Positions 1-6,734 of a stretch of DNA of 11,030 nt are shown piece after piece. Origin of the DNA: Planctomycetota bacterium. GTDB taxonomy: Bacteria > Planctomycetota > Planctomycetia > Pirellulales > Thermoguttaceae. Within the stretch, counting starts at the first letter, position 1, and every line of letters begins with the position of its first letter. The stretch is from assembly GCA_013202535.1 (NCBI GenBank), contig JABMRP010000502.1, positions 1 through 11,030 of the forward strand, written 5' to 3'. The translations under genes were made by a program, and so were the position numbers. The notes under the pieces are model-generated. The model saw nothing but the letters and a program-made list of their open reading frames with translations, ran no database searches and was not told the DNA's origin.

Positions 1-1
1 C

Positions 2-130
2 GGCTTCCTGGGCCGTCGCAGCGACGGCAACCCCGGCTGGCAAACCATCTGGAACGGATGGGATAAACTAACGAATATGGTCCGCGGAGCCGAACTGCTC
101 GCGGAACTACAAAAACAAAAATGTGGGTAA
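2..130 (+). CDS. IS4-family-like transposase, C-terminal end (cut by window edge)
   Basis: The frame is open from the left edge to a TAA at 128-130 and gives 42 residues, starting GFLGRRSDGNPGWQTIW and ending in KQKCG. The pattern GFLGR-x-x-DG-x-PGW followed by W-x-GW and a closing CG is what I know from the C-terminal tail of IS4-type DDE transposases, which cut and paste insertion sequences. The catalytic DDE residues lie outside the window, so activity cannot be judged. The gene points toward the 3' end of the neighbouring minus-strand gene, whose stop is only 38 bases away, so the right end of the element should lie in or near that gap. The neighbour does not look truncated. The family call rests on a short tail only. 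Confidence 0.7.
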   Translation, partial: GFLGRRSDGNPGWQTIWNGWDKLTNMVRGAELLAELQKQKCG

Positions 131-168
131 GGTCAAGTCGCCTGCGACCGGGCTAACATGGAAGTTGC
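131..168. other. Gap between convergent genes, likely IS right end, with small hairpin
   Basis: These 38 bases separate the transposase stop from the stop of the minus-strand gene. Bases 137-148 form a perfect inverted repeat, GTCGC-CT-GCGAC. There is no T-run on either side, so a classical intrinsic terminator is not supported. The terminal inverted repeat of the insertion sequence is expected here, but it cannot be defined without the left end of the element. Confidence 0.3.
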
Positions 169-2943
169 TCACCGCTCCACGCGCAGATCGTTCCACTCGA
201 CCAGCGAACCGGCGCCGGGACAGGAGAGTATCATCGTGACCGGCACCGTCTTTCCGGCGTGCGAGCCCAGCGCGACTTTCAGCGGCTCGGGCGGTTGGCC
301 GGTCAGGACGGTGGGCACCTCGAACCGGGCGGCCGATCGGCCGTCGATGCGAACTTCCAGCGTTGCCGCCACGCGGCGGTCGGGCTGGGCGATGGCAATG
401 ACCAGACGATCGGTGTCGCTGCCGACGTGCAACCGAGACGACACGGTGACCGGCTCTCCGGCGACGACTATGGCCGAGCGATACGCCGGCCGCTGGGGAT
501 CGGTCGTGTCCCAGCGAACCGCCAACTTCGCACCGGGGGTTCCGCCCGTGGCCACCTCCCAGGTTTTCCAGGCCGCAATCGCGTGGGGCCCGCGGCGGAC
601 GATTTCCTCGCGAAGCGCCGCCGGGTCGAGAGACACGACCGGGTCGAGCCAATCGAACAGATCGCGAACGTCCAGTGGATCGGCTCCGCGCGGCGGATCG
701 TCCACGGCGGCATCGGCCCGAAGGACGATCCGCCGGCGAGCGTCGCCCAACGGCAACGGCCCCGTGTCCAGAACATCGACCGACCCGGCGATCGGCTCGC
801 TTCGGTACAGCGAGGTCAAGCGATCACCGCCGGCCAACACTTCGGCCCGAACGTAGCCCCCAAGCCCCGCTGCCCGGTCGAGTCCCAATTGCGTGCGAAA
901 CGTCCGCGCGCAGTCGGGTAGCGAGAATTGCAGTTCGGTGGTTCCGTGGACCCCCAACCCCGACGCATACGACCGGCCGGCGCAATGCAGCGGTTGCCCG
1001 AGCACGTTGCGATCGACTTGCCAGGTCCAACCGCCGCCGAAGAACGGGCGGTGGGAGACCTCGCTGGGCCACATGAGCGAAAGGGGAACCTCGTGCGGGG
1101 CGAAGTAGCGTCGCAACACGATGCGGCGATGGGCAATCCACACCGGGTCGAGACTCCAGGCCGGCTGGGCGGCATGGTACCACAGGTCCGGCTTCTCGGC
1201 CCTGCCCGTGTGACATGCTTGAAACTGTTCGGCCGAACAGGTCGCTTCGAGTCCGCCAACGGTCGACCATCGCATCAATCGATCGGTCCCCTCGGGTGTG
1301 AGAACGGCGAGTTGCTCGAAATAGGCTTCCCAGGGGTCGGTTTGCGGCAGATGCAATTCGGCCATGTCGGCGAAGCGGACCGTATGCACTCCGTCGCGAG
1401 ACAAGAGCCGGACCGTTTCGGCCTCGAATCGCAAGACGCGGAAATCGAGTTCTCGGCCGTCGCGCAGAAAGACCCGACCCGGGTGATATTCCCCAACCTC
1501 CGGCTTCCAGACGATCCGTCGAATCCACCGAGTCCGCACTCGCACGGTAGCGCGTTGCGGACCCTCGGGCCAGTTGACTTCAATCGTCGGCGTCACGACC
1601 AGGTGAGGCGGTTCCCCGCGTCGAGGTCCTTCATGCTCGGGGGCGCCGTCATGCTCGGAGCGATGCGTTGTCACGCGGCCCGGCAGCCGGTCGCCGCCGA
1701 CCATCTCGACGTACGGCGCCCGTGCTGTCCCCTGGTCGAGCGTGTTGTCGCGAATCCAACGCACCCCCGTGGTCGCATCCATCAGCGGCACGCCGGCCAA
1801 CCGCGGCTGCGCAAGGGTGGCGTGCCAGTAGAGCACTTCATCGTCGGTCAGCAGTCTCCCGTCGGCCAATTCGGCCGTGTAACGCATTTGCCCCGTGTTC
1901 GGATCAGCGGCCAGTTCGACAAGGTGGGCGATCGACGGGTCGTCGGGTATCAAGGCCGCCATACGCGCGTAGATACTCTCCAGGTGGAGTCGCGTGCCGC
2001 GGGAAAGATCGGATAAACGTCGCACGTCGCGCCCCTGCATTTGCCGGGCAACCAGATTGAGAATCAGCACATTGACCGGGTCGAACGCGAGCGCCGGTTC
2101 TCCCGCGGCCGGCGAACCATCGATGGGTTTGGGGCGCATGACCGACCAGGGGCTGACGCCGTGGACCCCTCCCAGATAATGTCCCAAAGAATGCACCAGG
2201 AACACGAGTTGATCGTCGCTGGAAAACTTCTTCTGAATGTCCGGCAACAGCAGATGGGAGAAAAACGGATCGGAGTCGGCGTGGGGCAGACGGCTGCTCG
2301 GGCCGATGCGGAGTTGGCTGCTGAAACCGATCACAAGGCTTGCCGGATGGGGAGGCACTTCGCGACGCAACTCGGTGGCCAATTGCCGGTAGTCTTTCAG
2401 GCCGTTGTCCGAATTCCATTGGCGAGTCGCCACCACCTCAAACCGCACGGGGCAATATCTCGCGATGACCGCCGACGCGGAGGCCACCTGCCGGGTGAGC
2501 CGCTGCTGCCATGCCTGCTGGGCGGCCGGTTGCTCGTCGTCGACGGCCACGACCACCCGCACCACGACCGGCGCGGCCGGGAGTGTGTCGCCCGGCACGG
2601 CGGCGGGAGAATCTCCCGGCAGAAACGACACCTGCTGGAAGACGGGTCCCTCGGGTCCTTTGGTGAAGTAGCCCAGCGTGTCGGGGCTCAAGAGATAGCG
2701 GCGCCGCCCGTCGAGTTCGATTTGCACGTCATCCGCCGGCCGGACGATCGTCAGTTTGCCCGGCGACAGCACATGTTTTGTTGGTTCTCCCTCGGTGCGG
2801 CGAAGCGAAAAGACGACCGGCTGCTCGGTCCGATTGGAGAGCACGACCACCGAAGCGTCGGCCCGCTGCCCTCGTGGCATATCATTCCAAACCGCCAGAC
2901 ACATCAGCAGCAGAAGTCGTTGAAGTCGAGCCGACCGAATCAT
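169..2943 (-). CDS. Secreted NPCBM-domain protein with degenerate metzincin-like region
   Basis: 924 residues. The N-terminus (MIRSARLQRLLLLMCLAVW) looks like a signal peptide, with a possible cut near residue 30, so the protein is probably exported. Residues about 125-300 resemble a metzincin zinc protease: a stretch ending ASLVIGFSSQ, then HSLGHYLGGVH (251-261) and a Met-turn-like SVM (267-269). The metzincin signature is HExxHxxGxxH. The three histidines and the glycine are present, but the catalytic Glu is Ser252. Residues about 595-770 (GGGWTWQVDRNVLGQPLHC, then ASGLGVHG, then LFDWLDPVVSLD) match the NPCBM/NEW2 carbohydrate-binding module common in planctomycete secreted proteins. The end (VEWNDLRVER) looks natural. 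The ATG at 2943 is preceded by GGGGA six bases upstream. It is divergent from gmd with its own upstream region. Sugar binding is inferred from the family; the substrate is unknown. Confidence 0.85.
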   Translation of the reverse strand: MIRSARLQRLLLLMCLAVWNDMPRGQRADASVVVLSNRTEQPVVFSLRRTEGEPTKHVLSPGKLTIVRPADDVQIELDGRRRYLLSPDTLGYFTKGPEGPVFQQVSFLPGDSPAAVPGDTLPAAPVVVRVVVAVDDEQPAAQQAWQQRLTRQVASASAVIARYCPVRFEVVATRQWNSDNGLKDYRQLATELRREVPPHPASLVIGFSSQLRIGPSSRLPHADSDPFFSHLLLPDIQKKFSSDDQLVFLVHSLGHYLGGVHGVSPWSVMRPKPIDGSPAAGEPALAFDPVNVLILNLVARQMQGRDVRRLSDLSRGTRLHLESIYARMAALIPDDPSIAHLVELAADPNTGQMRYTAELADGRLLTDDEVLYWHATLAQPRLAGVPLMDATTGVRWIRDNTLDQGTARAPYVEMVGGDRLPGRVTTHRSEHDGAPEHEGPRRGEPPHLVVTPTIEVNWPEGPQRATVRVRTRWIRRIVWKPEVGEYHPGRVFLRDGRELDFRVLRFEAETVRLLSRDGVHTVRFADMAELHLPQTDPWEAYFEQLAVLTPEGTDRLMRWSTVGGLEATCSAEQFQACHTGRAEKPDLWYHAAQPAWSLDPVWIAHRRIVLRRYFAPHEVPLSLMWPSEVSHRPFFGGGWTWQVDRNVLGQPLHCAGRSYASGLGVHGTTELQFSLPDCARTFRTQLGLDRAAGLGGYVRAEVLAGGDRLTSLYRSEPIAGSVDVLDTGPLPLGDARRRIVLRADAAVDDPPRGADPLDVRDLFDWLDPVVSLDPAALREEIVRRGPHAIAAWKTWEVATGGTPGAKLAVRWDTTDPQRPAYRSAIVVAGEPVTVSSRLHVGSDTDRLVIAIAQPDRRVAATLEVRIDGRSAARFEVPTVLTGQPPEPLKVALGSHAGKTVPVTMILSCPGAGSLVEWNDLRVER

Positions 2944-2976
2944 TCGCAGTCCCCTAGGGGGGGTGGTTGTGTCTTC

Positions 2977-2995
2977 CGGGAGGGTCGCCCTCCCG
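2977..2995. repeat. Strong hairpin, 8-bp stem with 3-base loop
   Basis: CGGGAGGG-TCG-CCCTCCCG is a perfect inverted repeat. It lies in the 5' leader of the minus-strand gene, about 34 bases from its ATG, and could fold in that mRNA. No T-run follows on either strand, so it is more likely a leader structure or operator than a terminator. Confidence 0.5.
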
Positions 2996-3128
2996 TATGC
3001 TCTCGTGCTATTCTTATCGTGTACCCTTATTTTGTGGCATCGAGCGTGTGTTGGGAACGGGCCCGGCCAAGGTTTACCTTATTGACACCGCAACTCGTTT
3101 CGTTGTAAGAAGTTGTTCTCGCCGTATA

Positions 3129-3166
3129 GTTACGGCGTTTTACTTGATGTTACGGCGTTTTACTTG
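3129..3166 (+). repeat. 18-base tandem direct repeat upstream of gmd
   Basis: The sequence GTTACGGCGTTTTACTTG occurs at 3129-3146 and again, unchanged, at 3149-3166, with a period of 20 bases. It sits 45-82 bases before the gmd start and overlaps the candidate promoter. A 20-base spacing is close to two helical turns, which would suit a dimeric regulator bound to one face. Slippage-generated duplication is the alternative. Confidence 0.7.
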
Positions 3167-3173
3167 CTATACC
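3144..3173 (+). promoter_or_regulatory. Candidate promoter for gmd
   Basis: TTGATG at 3144-3149 (-35-like) is followed after 18 bases by TATACC at 3168-3173, preceded by an extended -10 TG at 3165-3166. Transcription would begin near 3180, some 30 bases before the gmd ATG. The -35 box is formed at the junction of the two direct repeat copies. This is a consensus match only. Confidence 0.35.
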
Positions 3174-3188
3174 CCCCCTCGCGGGGTA
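3170..3188 (+). repeat. Leader hairpin before gmd
   Basis: TACCCC (3170-3175) and GGGGTA (3183-3188) form a 6-bp stem with a 7-base loop, between the candidate -10 box and the gmd start. The following leader has only a weak ribosome binding site, AAGAG at 3194-3198. The hairpin could affect transcription start or mRNA stability; function is unknown. Confidence 0.35.
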
Positions 3189-3210
3189 ATTCCAAGAGAA
3201 CCAATCGACC

Positions 3211-4191
3211 ATGTCCCGCAGAGCACTTATAACGGGGATCACCGGCCAGGACGGGGCCTATCTGGCCCAATTCCTGCTGGAACGTGACTACGAAGTCCAC
3301 GGCATGGTGCGTCGGGCCAGCACCGAAAGCTTCGAGCGGATCGCTCCCTTTCGCGATTCGGTCGCACTGCATCAGGCCGATCTGCTGGACCAATTGTCGA
3401 TCATCACGCTCATGCGCGATGTGCGTCCGCACGAGGTGTACAATCTGGCCGCCCAAAGTTTCGTGCCCACCAGTTGGCTTCAGCCGCTACTGACCGGCGA
3501 GTTTACCGCCCTGGGCGTAACCCGAATGCTCGAGGCAGTGCGGCTGATCGATCCGGAGATCCGCTTCTATCAGGCCAGCTCCAGCGAGATGTTTGGCCAG
3601 GTACGCGAGGAGCCGCAGAACGAGCAGACCGCCTTCTGGCCGCGCAGTCCGTACGGCGTGGCCAAGGTCTACGGACATTGGATCACGGTCAACTATCGGG
3701 AGAGCTACGATATTTTCGCCTGCTCGGGCATCCTCTTCAACCACGAGTCGCCGCTGCGTGGTAAGGAGTTTGTCACTCGAAAGATCACCGACGCGGTGGC
3801 TCGAATCAAGCTCGGTGTCCAGGACAAGCTCATGCTGGGAAATCTCGACGCCATGCGCGACTGGGGTTTCGCCGGCGACTACGTCAGGGCCATGTGGCTG
3901 ATGCTCCAGCAGGAGACGCCGGACGATTACGTGGTGGCCACCGGGCAAAAACATTCGGTCCGCGAGTTCGCCGAGTTGGCGTTTGGCCATGTGGGGCTCG
4001 ATTATCGCGACTACGTGGAGATCGATCCAGCCTTCTTCCGTCCCGCCGAAGTGAACACGCTGCGCGGCGACGCCAGCAAGGCCCAAGCCGAGTTGGGTTG
4101 GGAAACCGAAGTGTCGTTCGAGCGATTGATCACCATGATGGTGGACGCCGACATGGAGCGTGTTAGGCGGGAAATTGCGGGGAGAGGCTAA
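3211..4191 (+). CDS. gmd: GDP-mannose 4,6-dehydratase
   Basis: 326 residues, a normal length for the short bacterial form. The enzyme uses NADP to turn GDP-mannose into GDP-4-keto-6-deoxymannose, the first step to GDP-fucose, GDP-rhamnose and related 6-deoxyhexoses, in the cytoplasm. The Rossmann motif GITGQDG is at residues 9-15 and the GMD-typical HGMVRRAS at 30-37. The catalytic set of this extended SDR family is visible: Ser125-Glu126 in SSSEMFG, and Tyr148/Lys152 in YGVAK. Also present are the substrate loop LFNHESPLRG and RPAEVNTLRGD near residues 277-287. The ATG start is fixed by the Rossmann motif just behind it. The next reading frame starts three bases after the stop, which marks gmd as first gene of what was once a longer operon. 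No partner reductase (fcl or rmd) lies in the window. Confidence 0.95.
   Translation: MSRRALITGITGQDGAYLAQFLLERDYEVHGMVRRASTESFERIAPFRDSVALHQADLLDQLSIITLMRDVRPHEVYNLAAQSFVPTSWLQPLLTGEFTALGVTRMLEAVRLIDPEIRFYQASSSEMFGQVREEPQNEQTAFWPRSPYGVAKVYGHWITVNYRESYDIFACSGILFNHESPLRGKEFVTRKITDAVARIKLGVQDKLMLGNLDAMRDWGFAGDYVRAMWLMLQQETPDDYVVATGQKHSVREFAELAFGHVGLDYRDYVEIDPAFFRPAEVNTLRGDASKAQAELGWETEVSFERLITMMVDADMERVRREIAGRG
4181..4187 (+). promoter_or_regulatory. Ribosome binding site of the truncated dprE1 copy
   Basis: GGAGAGG ends seven bases before the ATG at 4195, inside the end of gmd. It is a strong site that now serves only the truncated copy; the intact gene at 6736 has no comparable site. This suggests that the position after gmd was the original place of the dprE1 start. 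Confidence 0.55.
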
Positions 4192-4193
4192 CG

Positions 4194-4257
4194 CATGGCG
4201 CCAACTCCCTATCGAACCACGATGACCGGTTGGGGACGCTACCCGGCTGTCACGGGC
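4194..4257 (+). repeat. 64-base direct repeat, left copy (start of dprE1)
   Basis: These bases match 6735-6798 at 63 of 64 positions. The single difference is the fourth base of the reading frame, G here and A in the right copy (GCG versus ACG). Bases 4199-4257 are identical to 6740-6798. Outside the repeat, similarity stops abruptly on both sides. Confidence 0.97.
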
Positions 4258-4416
4258 CATCGCAGCGTGGTGTGGAACGCTCGCCTTTGCCGGGCGGATT
4301 TCTGCGATTTTGCCGGTTACTCGAACTGTGCCATCGGCGTGGTGATGTGCTTGGGATTCGGCATCCCGGCCAACTTCCGGTTTCCATACACGGCAATCGG
4401 GTTATCCGGTTTCTGA
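4195..4416 (+). pseudogene. Truncated 5' end of the DprE1-like oxidase gene
   Basis: The first 21 codons (MAPTPYRTTMTGWGRYPAVTG) repeat the start of the intact oxidase at 6736 almost base for base. Then the frame runs into 52 unrelated residues and stops at 4414-4416. The TGWGR stretch belongs to the N-terminus of the DprE1 family; without the FAD-binding and catalytic parts the product cannot be an oxidase. It follows gmd after three bases with a good ribosome binding site, so a 73-residue peptide could still be made. I read it as the decapitated end of the ancestral gene. Beyond it, bases 4417-4514 hold no gene, only a candidate promoter for the next one. Confidence 0.8.
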
Positions 4417-4435
4417 CGGCGATGGCACATTTCGC

Positions 4436-4463
4436 TTCACGCTTCGTGCGGATAAGGTAGAAT
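4436..4463 (+). promoter_or_regulatory. Candidate promoter for the GT-C gene
   Basis: TTCACG (4436-4441) and TAGAAT (4458-4463) are spaced by 16 bases and would start transcription near 4470, about 45 bases before the chosen ATG. It would give the inserted gene its own expression independent of gmd. Consensus match only. Confidence 0.35.
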
Positions 4464-4514
4464 CGAACTGTGAAGATGGCTTGTGAATATCGAGATTTCC
4501 AGAGGTTCTGCTCC

Positions 4515-6281
4515 ATGAACTCCGTCAAGCGAACCGCCTGTGTATTGTCTGGGTCGATAGTACTATGTGCGGTCTGGTATCTGTTTGCGTGGCAGGTCGT
4601 GCCGGCGTTGATCCATCAGGCTTACTCTGGAGAGAGCCTTCCCATACTCAATAATATCATTGAGGGTCAAGCGGAGCATCCTCCCGAAGACTACCTCGCG
4701 AAGTGGCACCGATTCTGTGTCACGGGCACGGAATTCCTGGTCTTGGCTGCCTGCGTGGTGTTTTCTGGCATATATGTCGCCCGTCGCCGCAGCATGAGGT
4801 TGGCCGTCGGAGGGCTAGTGTTGGCCGGAGTACTGTTGGTCGTTGCTTCGACCGGGAAGTATGGCCCGGGCCTTTCGCCCGATTCGTGTTCTTATGTCGC
4901 GTGCTCGGAGAGCCTGCTTGCAGGGAATGGGTTCTCACGCCCGTGGGGCGAGTATTCCCATTGGCCGCCGCTCTACCCGTCCCTCATGGCACTGCTGGGC
5001 GTATTATCAATCCCGCCGAAAACCGCTGCTCTCGTCATCAATGCCGCCGCTTTCGCCACTTTGGTATTCGTTGTCAGCTATCAAGTGTATGAAATTACGA
5101 AATCGCGATGGTTCGCCTGGGCCGGAGGAATGGGCGTAGTGTGCTCCGTACCACTCCACAATGTGTCGGTTTTCGTGTGGAGCGAAATCGTTTTCATATT
5201 GCTGGCAGTATTGGCACTCTGGAAAGTAGGCCGATTCCTTGAAACGGGTGAGAACCGAAACCTTCGCGCTGCCGTTGTGTTCGCGGCATTTGCCTGTCTA
5301 CAGCGCTATGTCGGAGTGGTTCTGGTAGGTGCAAGTGCCTTGTCACTTCTACTTTGGGGGCAAGGGAGTGTTCGGCGACGGTTCACCACTGCAACCATTT
5401 TTTCCGGCCTCTCGGTTCTACCGCTGAGTGTCTGGATAATGCGAAACGTAGTGGTGTGTGGATCGTTGTCCGGCGGGCGTCATCCCAGCGAGTACGGCTT
5501 TGCGGAAAATGTCCAGGGTGCGTGGACAATTGTCTCCTCGTGGTTCTTTCCCTTCTCGCCTGCTGTCGGAATGCTCCTTGCCGCTGCAATGACGGCCACA
5601 TTCTTCATGGGCGTTGTCATTTGGCCGAGGATAGAGGGCGAGCGCCCTGGTTTGCGATTCATCACCCTGGCTCCCCACTCCGTGTTCCTGTTCTGCTATA
5701 TTGGCTTCATGGTTGTCGTTGCAAGTGTTGTCCACTTTGATCCTCTAAACGATCGTTTGCTGAGCCCTGCATACCCAGTGATTCTGATCGGCGTGCTGCT
5801 CGCCGGGGCCTGTCTGCGCCAGGAGAGTCGCAATGCTCCGGCACCCGGCCGACGAATTGCATTGGCAGTATTCGTTGTTTGCGGAGTCACGGCTCTTGCC
5901 GCGTCGTTTATGGCCGTAAGAGAAACGACCGTGGGCGGCTACGCCAGTGATTCCTGGCAGAAATCCCCAACGGCCCTGTGGTTGCTGGAACACCCGCTCG
6001 AAGGGAAAGTGTATTCCAACGCCCCGGATGCTCTTTACGTGCTTTCGTCCCATCCGGCGATGACCTCGCCGAGCAGAGACAGTTCCAAATCTTTGGAAGA
6101 TGGGTGGCTCGTGTGGTTCGATAAGAAAGACCGGAGCTATCTTGTCACGGAGGAGGAGTTGCTGGACCGGTACGCTCTAACAAAGGAACGGGAATTCGCT
6201 GATGGGCGAGTGTATCGTATTGGCTCACAAGAGAGCACTGGGATCGGAGCCACACAAGTCTTGTCATTACTGGCTGATTGA
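4515..6281 (+). CDS. GT-C type polytopic membrane glycosyltransferase (ArnT/PMT-like)
   Basis: 588 residues from the ATG at 4515, which has AGAGG nine bases upstream. An in-frame GTG at 4470 would add 15 residues but has a poorer site. The protein has about eleven hydrophobic segments, then a soluble tail of roughly 120 residues. After the third segment comes GLSPDSCSYVACSESLLAG (about 119-137) and HWPPLYPSLMALLG (149-162). An acidic residue in the first outer loop followed by WPPLYP is typical of family-39/ArnT-like enzymes that take sugar from a polyprenyl-phosphate carrier outside the membrane. NDRLLSPAYPV (412-422) matches the late R-Y/L-L-x-P-x-YP region of these enzymes. Donor and acceptor are unknown. 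The gene is GC-poorer than its neighbours and lies inside the insert, so it was probably acquired. The downstream DprE-type pathway could supply its lipid-linked donor; that is inference. Confidence 0.75.
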   Translation: MNSVKRTACVLSGSIVLCAVWYLFAWQVVPALIHQAYSGESLPILNNIIEGQAEHPPEDYLAKWHRFCVTGTEFLVLAACVVFSGIYVARRRSMRLAVGGLVLAGVLLVVASTGKYGPGLSPDSCSYVACSESLLAGNGFSRPWGEYSHWPPLYPSLMALLGVLSIPPKTAALVINAAAFATLVFVVSYQVYEITKSRWFAWAGGMGVVCSVPLHNVSVFVWSEIVFILLAVLALWKVGRFLETGENRNLRAAVVFAAFACLQRYVGVVLVGASALSLLLWGQGSVRRRFTTATIFSGLSVLPLSVWIMRNVVVCGSLSGGRHPSEYGFAENVQGAWTIVSSWFFPFSPAVGMLLAAAMTATFFMGVVIWPRIEGERPGLRFITLAPHSVFLFCYIGFMVVVASVVHFDPLNDRLLSPAYPVILIGVLLAGACLRQESRNAPAPGRRIALAVFVVCGVTALAASFMAVRETTVGGYASDSWQKSPTALWLLEHPLEGKVYSNAPDALYVLSSHPAMTSPSRDSSKSLEDGWLVWFDKKDRSYLVTEEELLDRYALTKEREFADGRVYRIGSQESTGIGATQVLSLLAD

Positions 6282-6283
6282 GC

Positions 6284-6326
6284 TATTGTTGACATCAACG
6301 GCCAAGGTATTGTTGACCACGGTCAA
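6284..6326. repeat. Repeat pair after the GT-C gene
   Basis: TATTGTTGAC occurs at 6284-6293 and 6308-6317, 24 bases apart. Each copy forms part of a small palindrome: GTTGA-CA-TCAAC at 6288-6299 and TTGACC-AC-GGTCAA at 6313-6326. They start three bases after the GT-C stop codon. They could be weak transcription ends or binding sites; there is no T-run. Confidence 0.4.
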
Positions 6327-6451
6327 TTGTAGATCAAGAAAGAACACCTCCATGCCCGTGAACTTGCCCCCTTCCCCTCGTACTTTCCTCCCTAACCCGA
6401 AGACCCACCACAAGACCAACTGGATACGGCCAATTGACTAACCTAAACCTA

Positions 6452-6532
6452 GCCCGTGTTGTCGGCGCTCGCCCGGACTTTACAAAAATGGCCCCCTTGC
6501 TGCGTGCCCTGGAAGACTCTGGGCATGCCTAG
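6452..6532 (+). pseudogene. Relic of a wecB-like UDP-GlcNAc 2-epimerase N-terminus
   Basis: One frame reads ARVVGARPDFTKMAPLLRAL followed by EDSGHA and a TAG at 6530-6532. VVGxRPxFxKMAPLxRAL is the conserved N-terminal nucleotide-sugar-binding start of non-hydrolysing UDP-N-acetylglucosamine 2-epimerases (WecB/MnaA), which make UDP-ManNAc for surface polysaccharides. Only about 26 of the usual 360-390 residues are present. There is no proper start codon in front, and the next conserved block (HTGQHYD) does not follow in any frame I checked. It is a fragment, most likely carried in with the inserted DNA from another polysaccharide locus. Confidence 0.6.
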
Positions 6533-6564
6533 AGTCGAGAACATGCGAAGAATATCCCACGCGA

Positions 6565-6594
6565 TTGACACGAGGGAACGCATGCTGTCACAAT
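6565..6594 (+). promoter_or_regulatory. Candidate promoter for dprE1 (distal)
   Basis: A perfect TTGACA at 6565-6570 is followed after 18 bases by CACAAT (6589-6594, four of six consensus bases). Transcription would start near 6601 with a leader of about 135 bases. The intact dprE1 lost its place behind gmd, so it needs a promoter in the insert or readthrough from the GT-C gene. Confidence 0.3.
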
Positions 6595-6691
6595 GGGCGA
6601 CATTCTGAGCCTGGAGCGGTTTCAGGTACATCCGAACGGGAAATCCCGGCTAGAGCGGGTCACGTTCACAACCGCAAAAGACTTGGAAACA

Positions 6692-6727
6692 CGCGTGTAT
6701 GACGCGCGGAACTTAAGACAATAAGAT
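6692..6727 (+). promoter_or_regulatory. Candidate promoter for dprE1 (proximal) with inverted repeat
   Basis: ATGACG (6699-6704) and TAAGAT (6722-6727) are 17 bases apart, four of six consensus bases each. The start would fall near 6734, giving an almost leaderless mRNA for the ATG at 6736. CGCGT-GTATG-ACGCG (6692-6706) is a perfect inverted repeat overlapping the -35 box, as an operator would. No clear Shine-Dalgarno site precedes 6736, which fits leaderless translation. Confidence 0.25.
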
Positions 6728-6734
6728 ACCAAGA

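Larger units (their letters stand above)
2944..3210. other. Divergent intergenic region upstream of the NPCBM gene and gmd
   Basis: This region should hold promoters for both flanking genes. I see an 8-bp-stem hairpin at 2977-2995, a palindrome CCCCTAGGGG at 2951-2960 overlapping the ribosome binding region of the minus gene, and a TTGACA at 3082-3087 with a weak TGTAAG 16 bases on. Closer to gmd are an 18-base direct repeat and a hairpin, listed separately. A weak minus-strand TAAGAA (3016 down to 3011) could serve as a -10 box for the NPCBM gene. No open frame of note is present. Confidence 0.5.
4258..6734. other. Inserted segment between the two dprE1 starts
   Basis: About 2.5 kb bounded by the 64-base direct repeat. 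It carries one complete gene (a GT-C type glycosyltransferase), a wecB-like relic and unassigned DNA. Composition differs from the flanks: by hand count, lines 5161-5220 and 5701-5760 each have 27 G+C of 60 and 6001-6060 has 33, against 39 of 60 in 7801-7860 within dprE1. No integrase or transposase lies inside, so a standard transposon is not supported. The structure X-insert-X is what single-crossover or site-specific integration of a circular molecule leaves behind. The absence of a known mobile enzyme leaves the mechanism open. Confidence 0.6.

Noticed and set aside
928..3108. Long plus-strand open frames opposite the NPCBM gene (928-2016 and 2041-3108)
   Set aside because: They are antisense to a gene with a signal peptide and recognisable domains, have Arg/Pro/Gly/His-rich composition typical of GC-rich shadow frames, and show no motif.
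4258..4416. Continuation of the truncated oxidase start as a functional fusion peptide
   Set aside because: The 52 residues after the repeat show no domain or membrane segment and no similarity to the oxidase; a chance frame extension is simpler.
4470..4514. GTG at 4470 as start of the GT-C gene
   Set aside because: The added residues (VKMACEYRDFQRFCS) are not signal-like, the AAGG site is 12 bases away, and the ATG at 4515 has AGAGG at good spacing. The candidate promoter would also place transcription start at about 4470.
6449..6631. 60-codon minus-strand frame
   Set aside because: It is antisense to the wecB-like relic, has no ribosome binding site or known motif, and contains odd Cys/Trp/Met use.
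4258..6734. A classical transposon or IS as explanation for the insert
   Set aside because: No transposase or integrase lies inside, no terminal inverted repeats were seen at the edges, and a 64-base target duplication is far longer than transposons usually leave.
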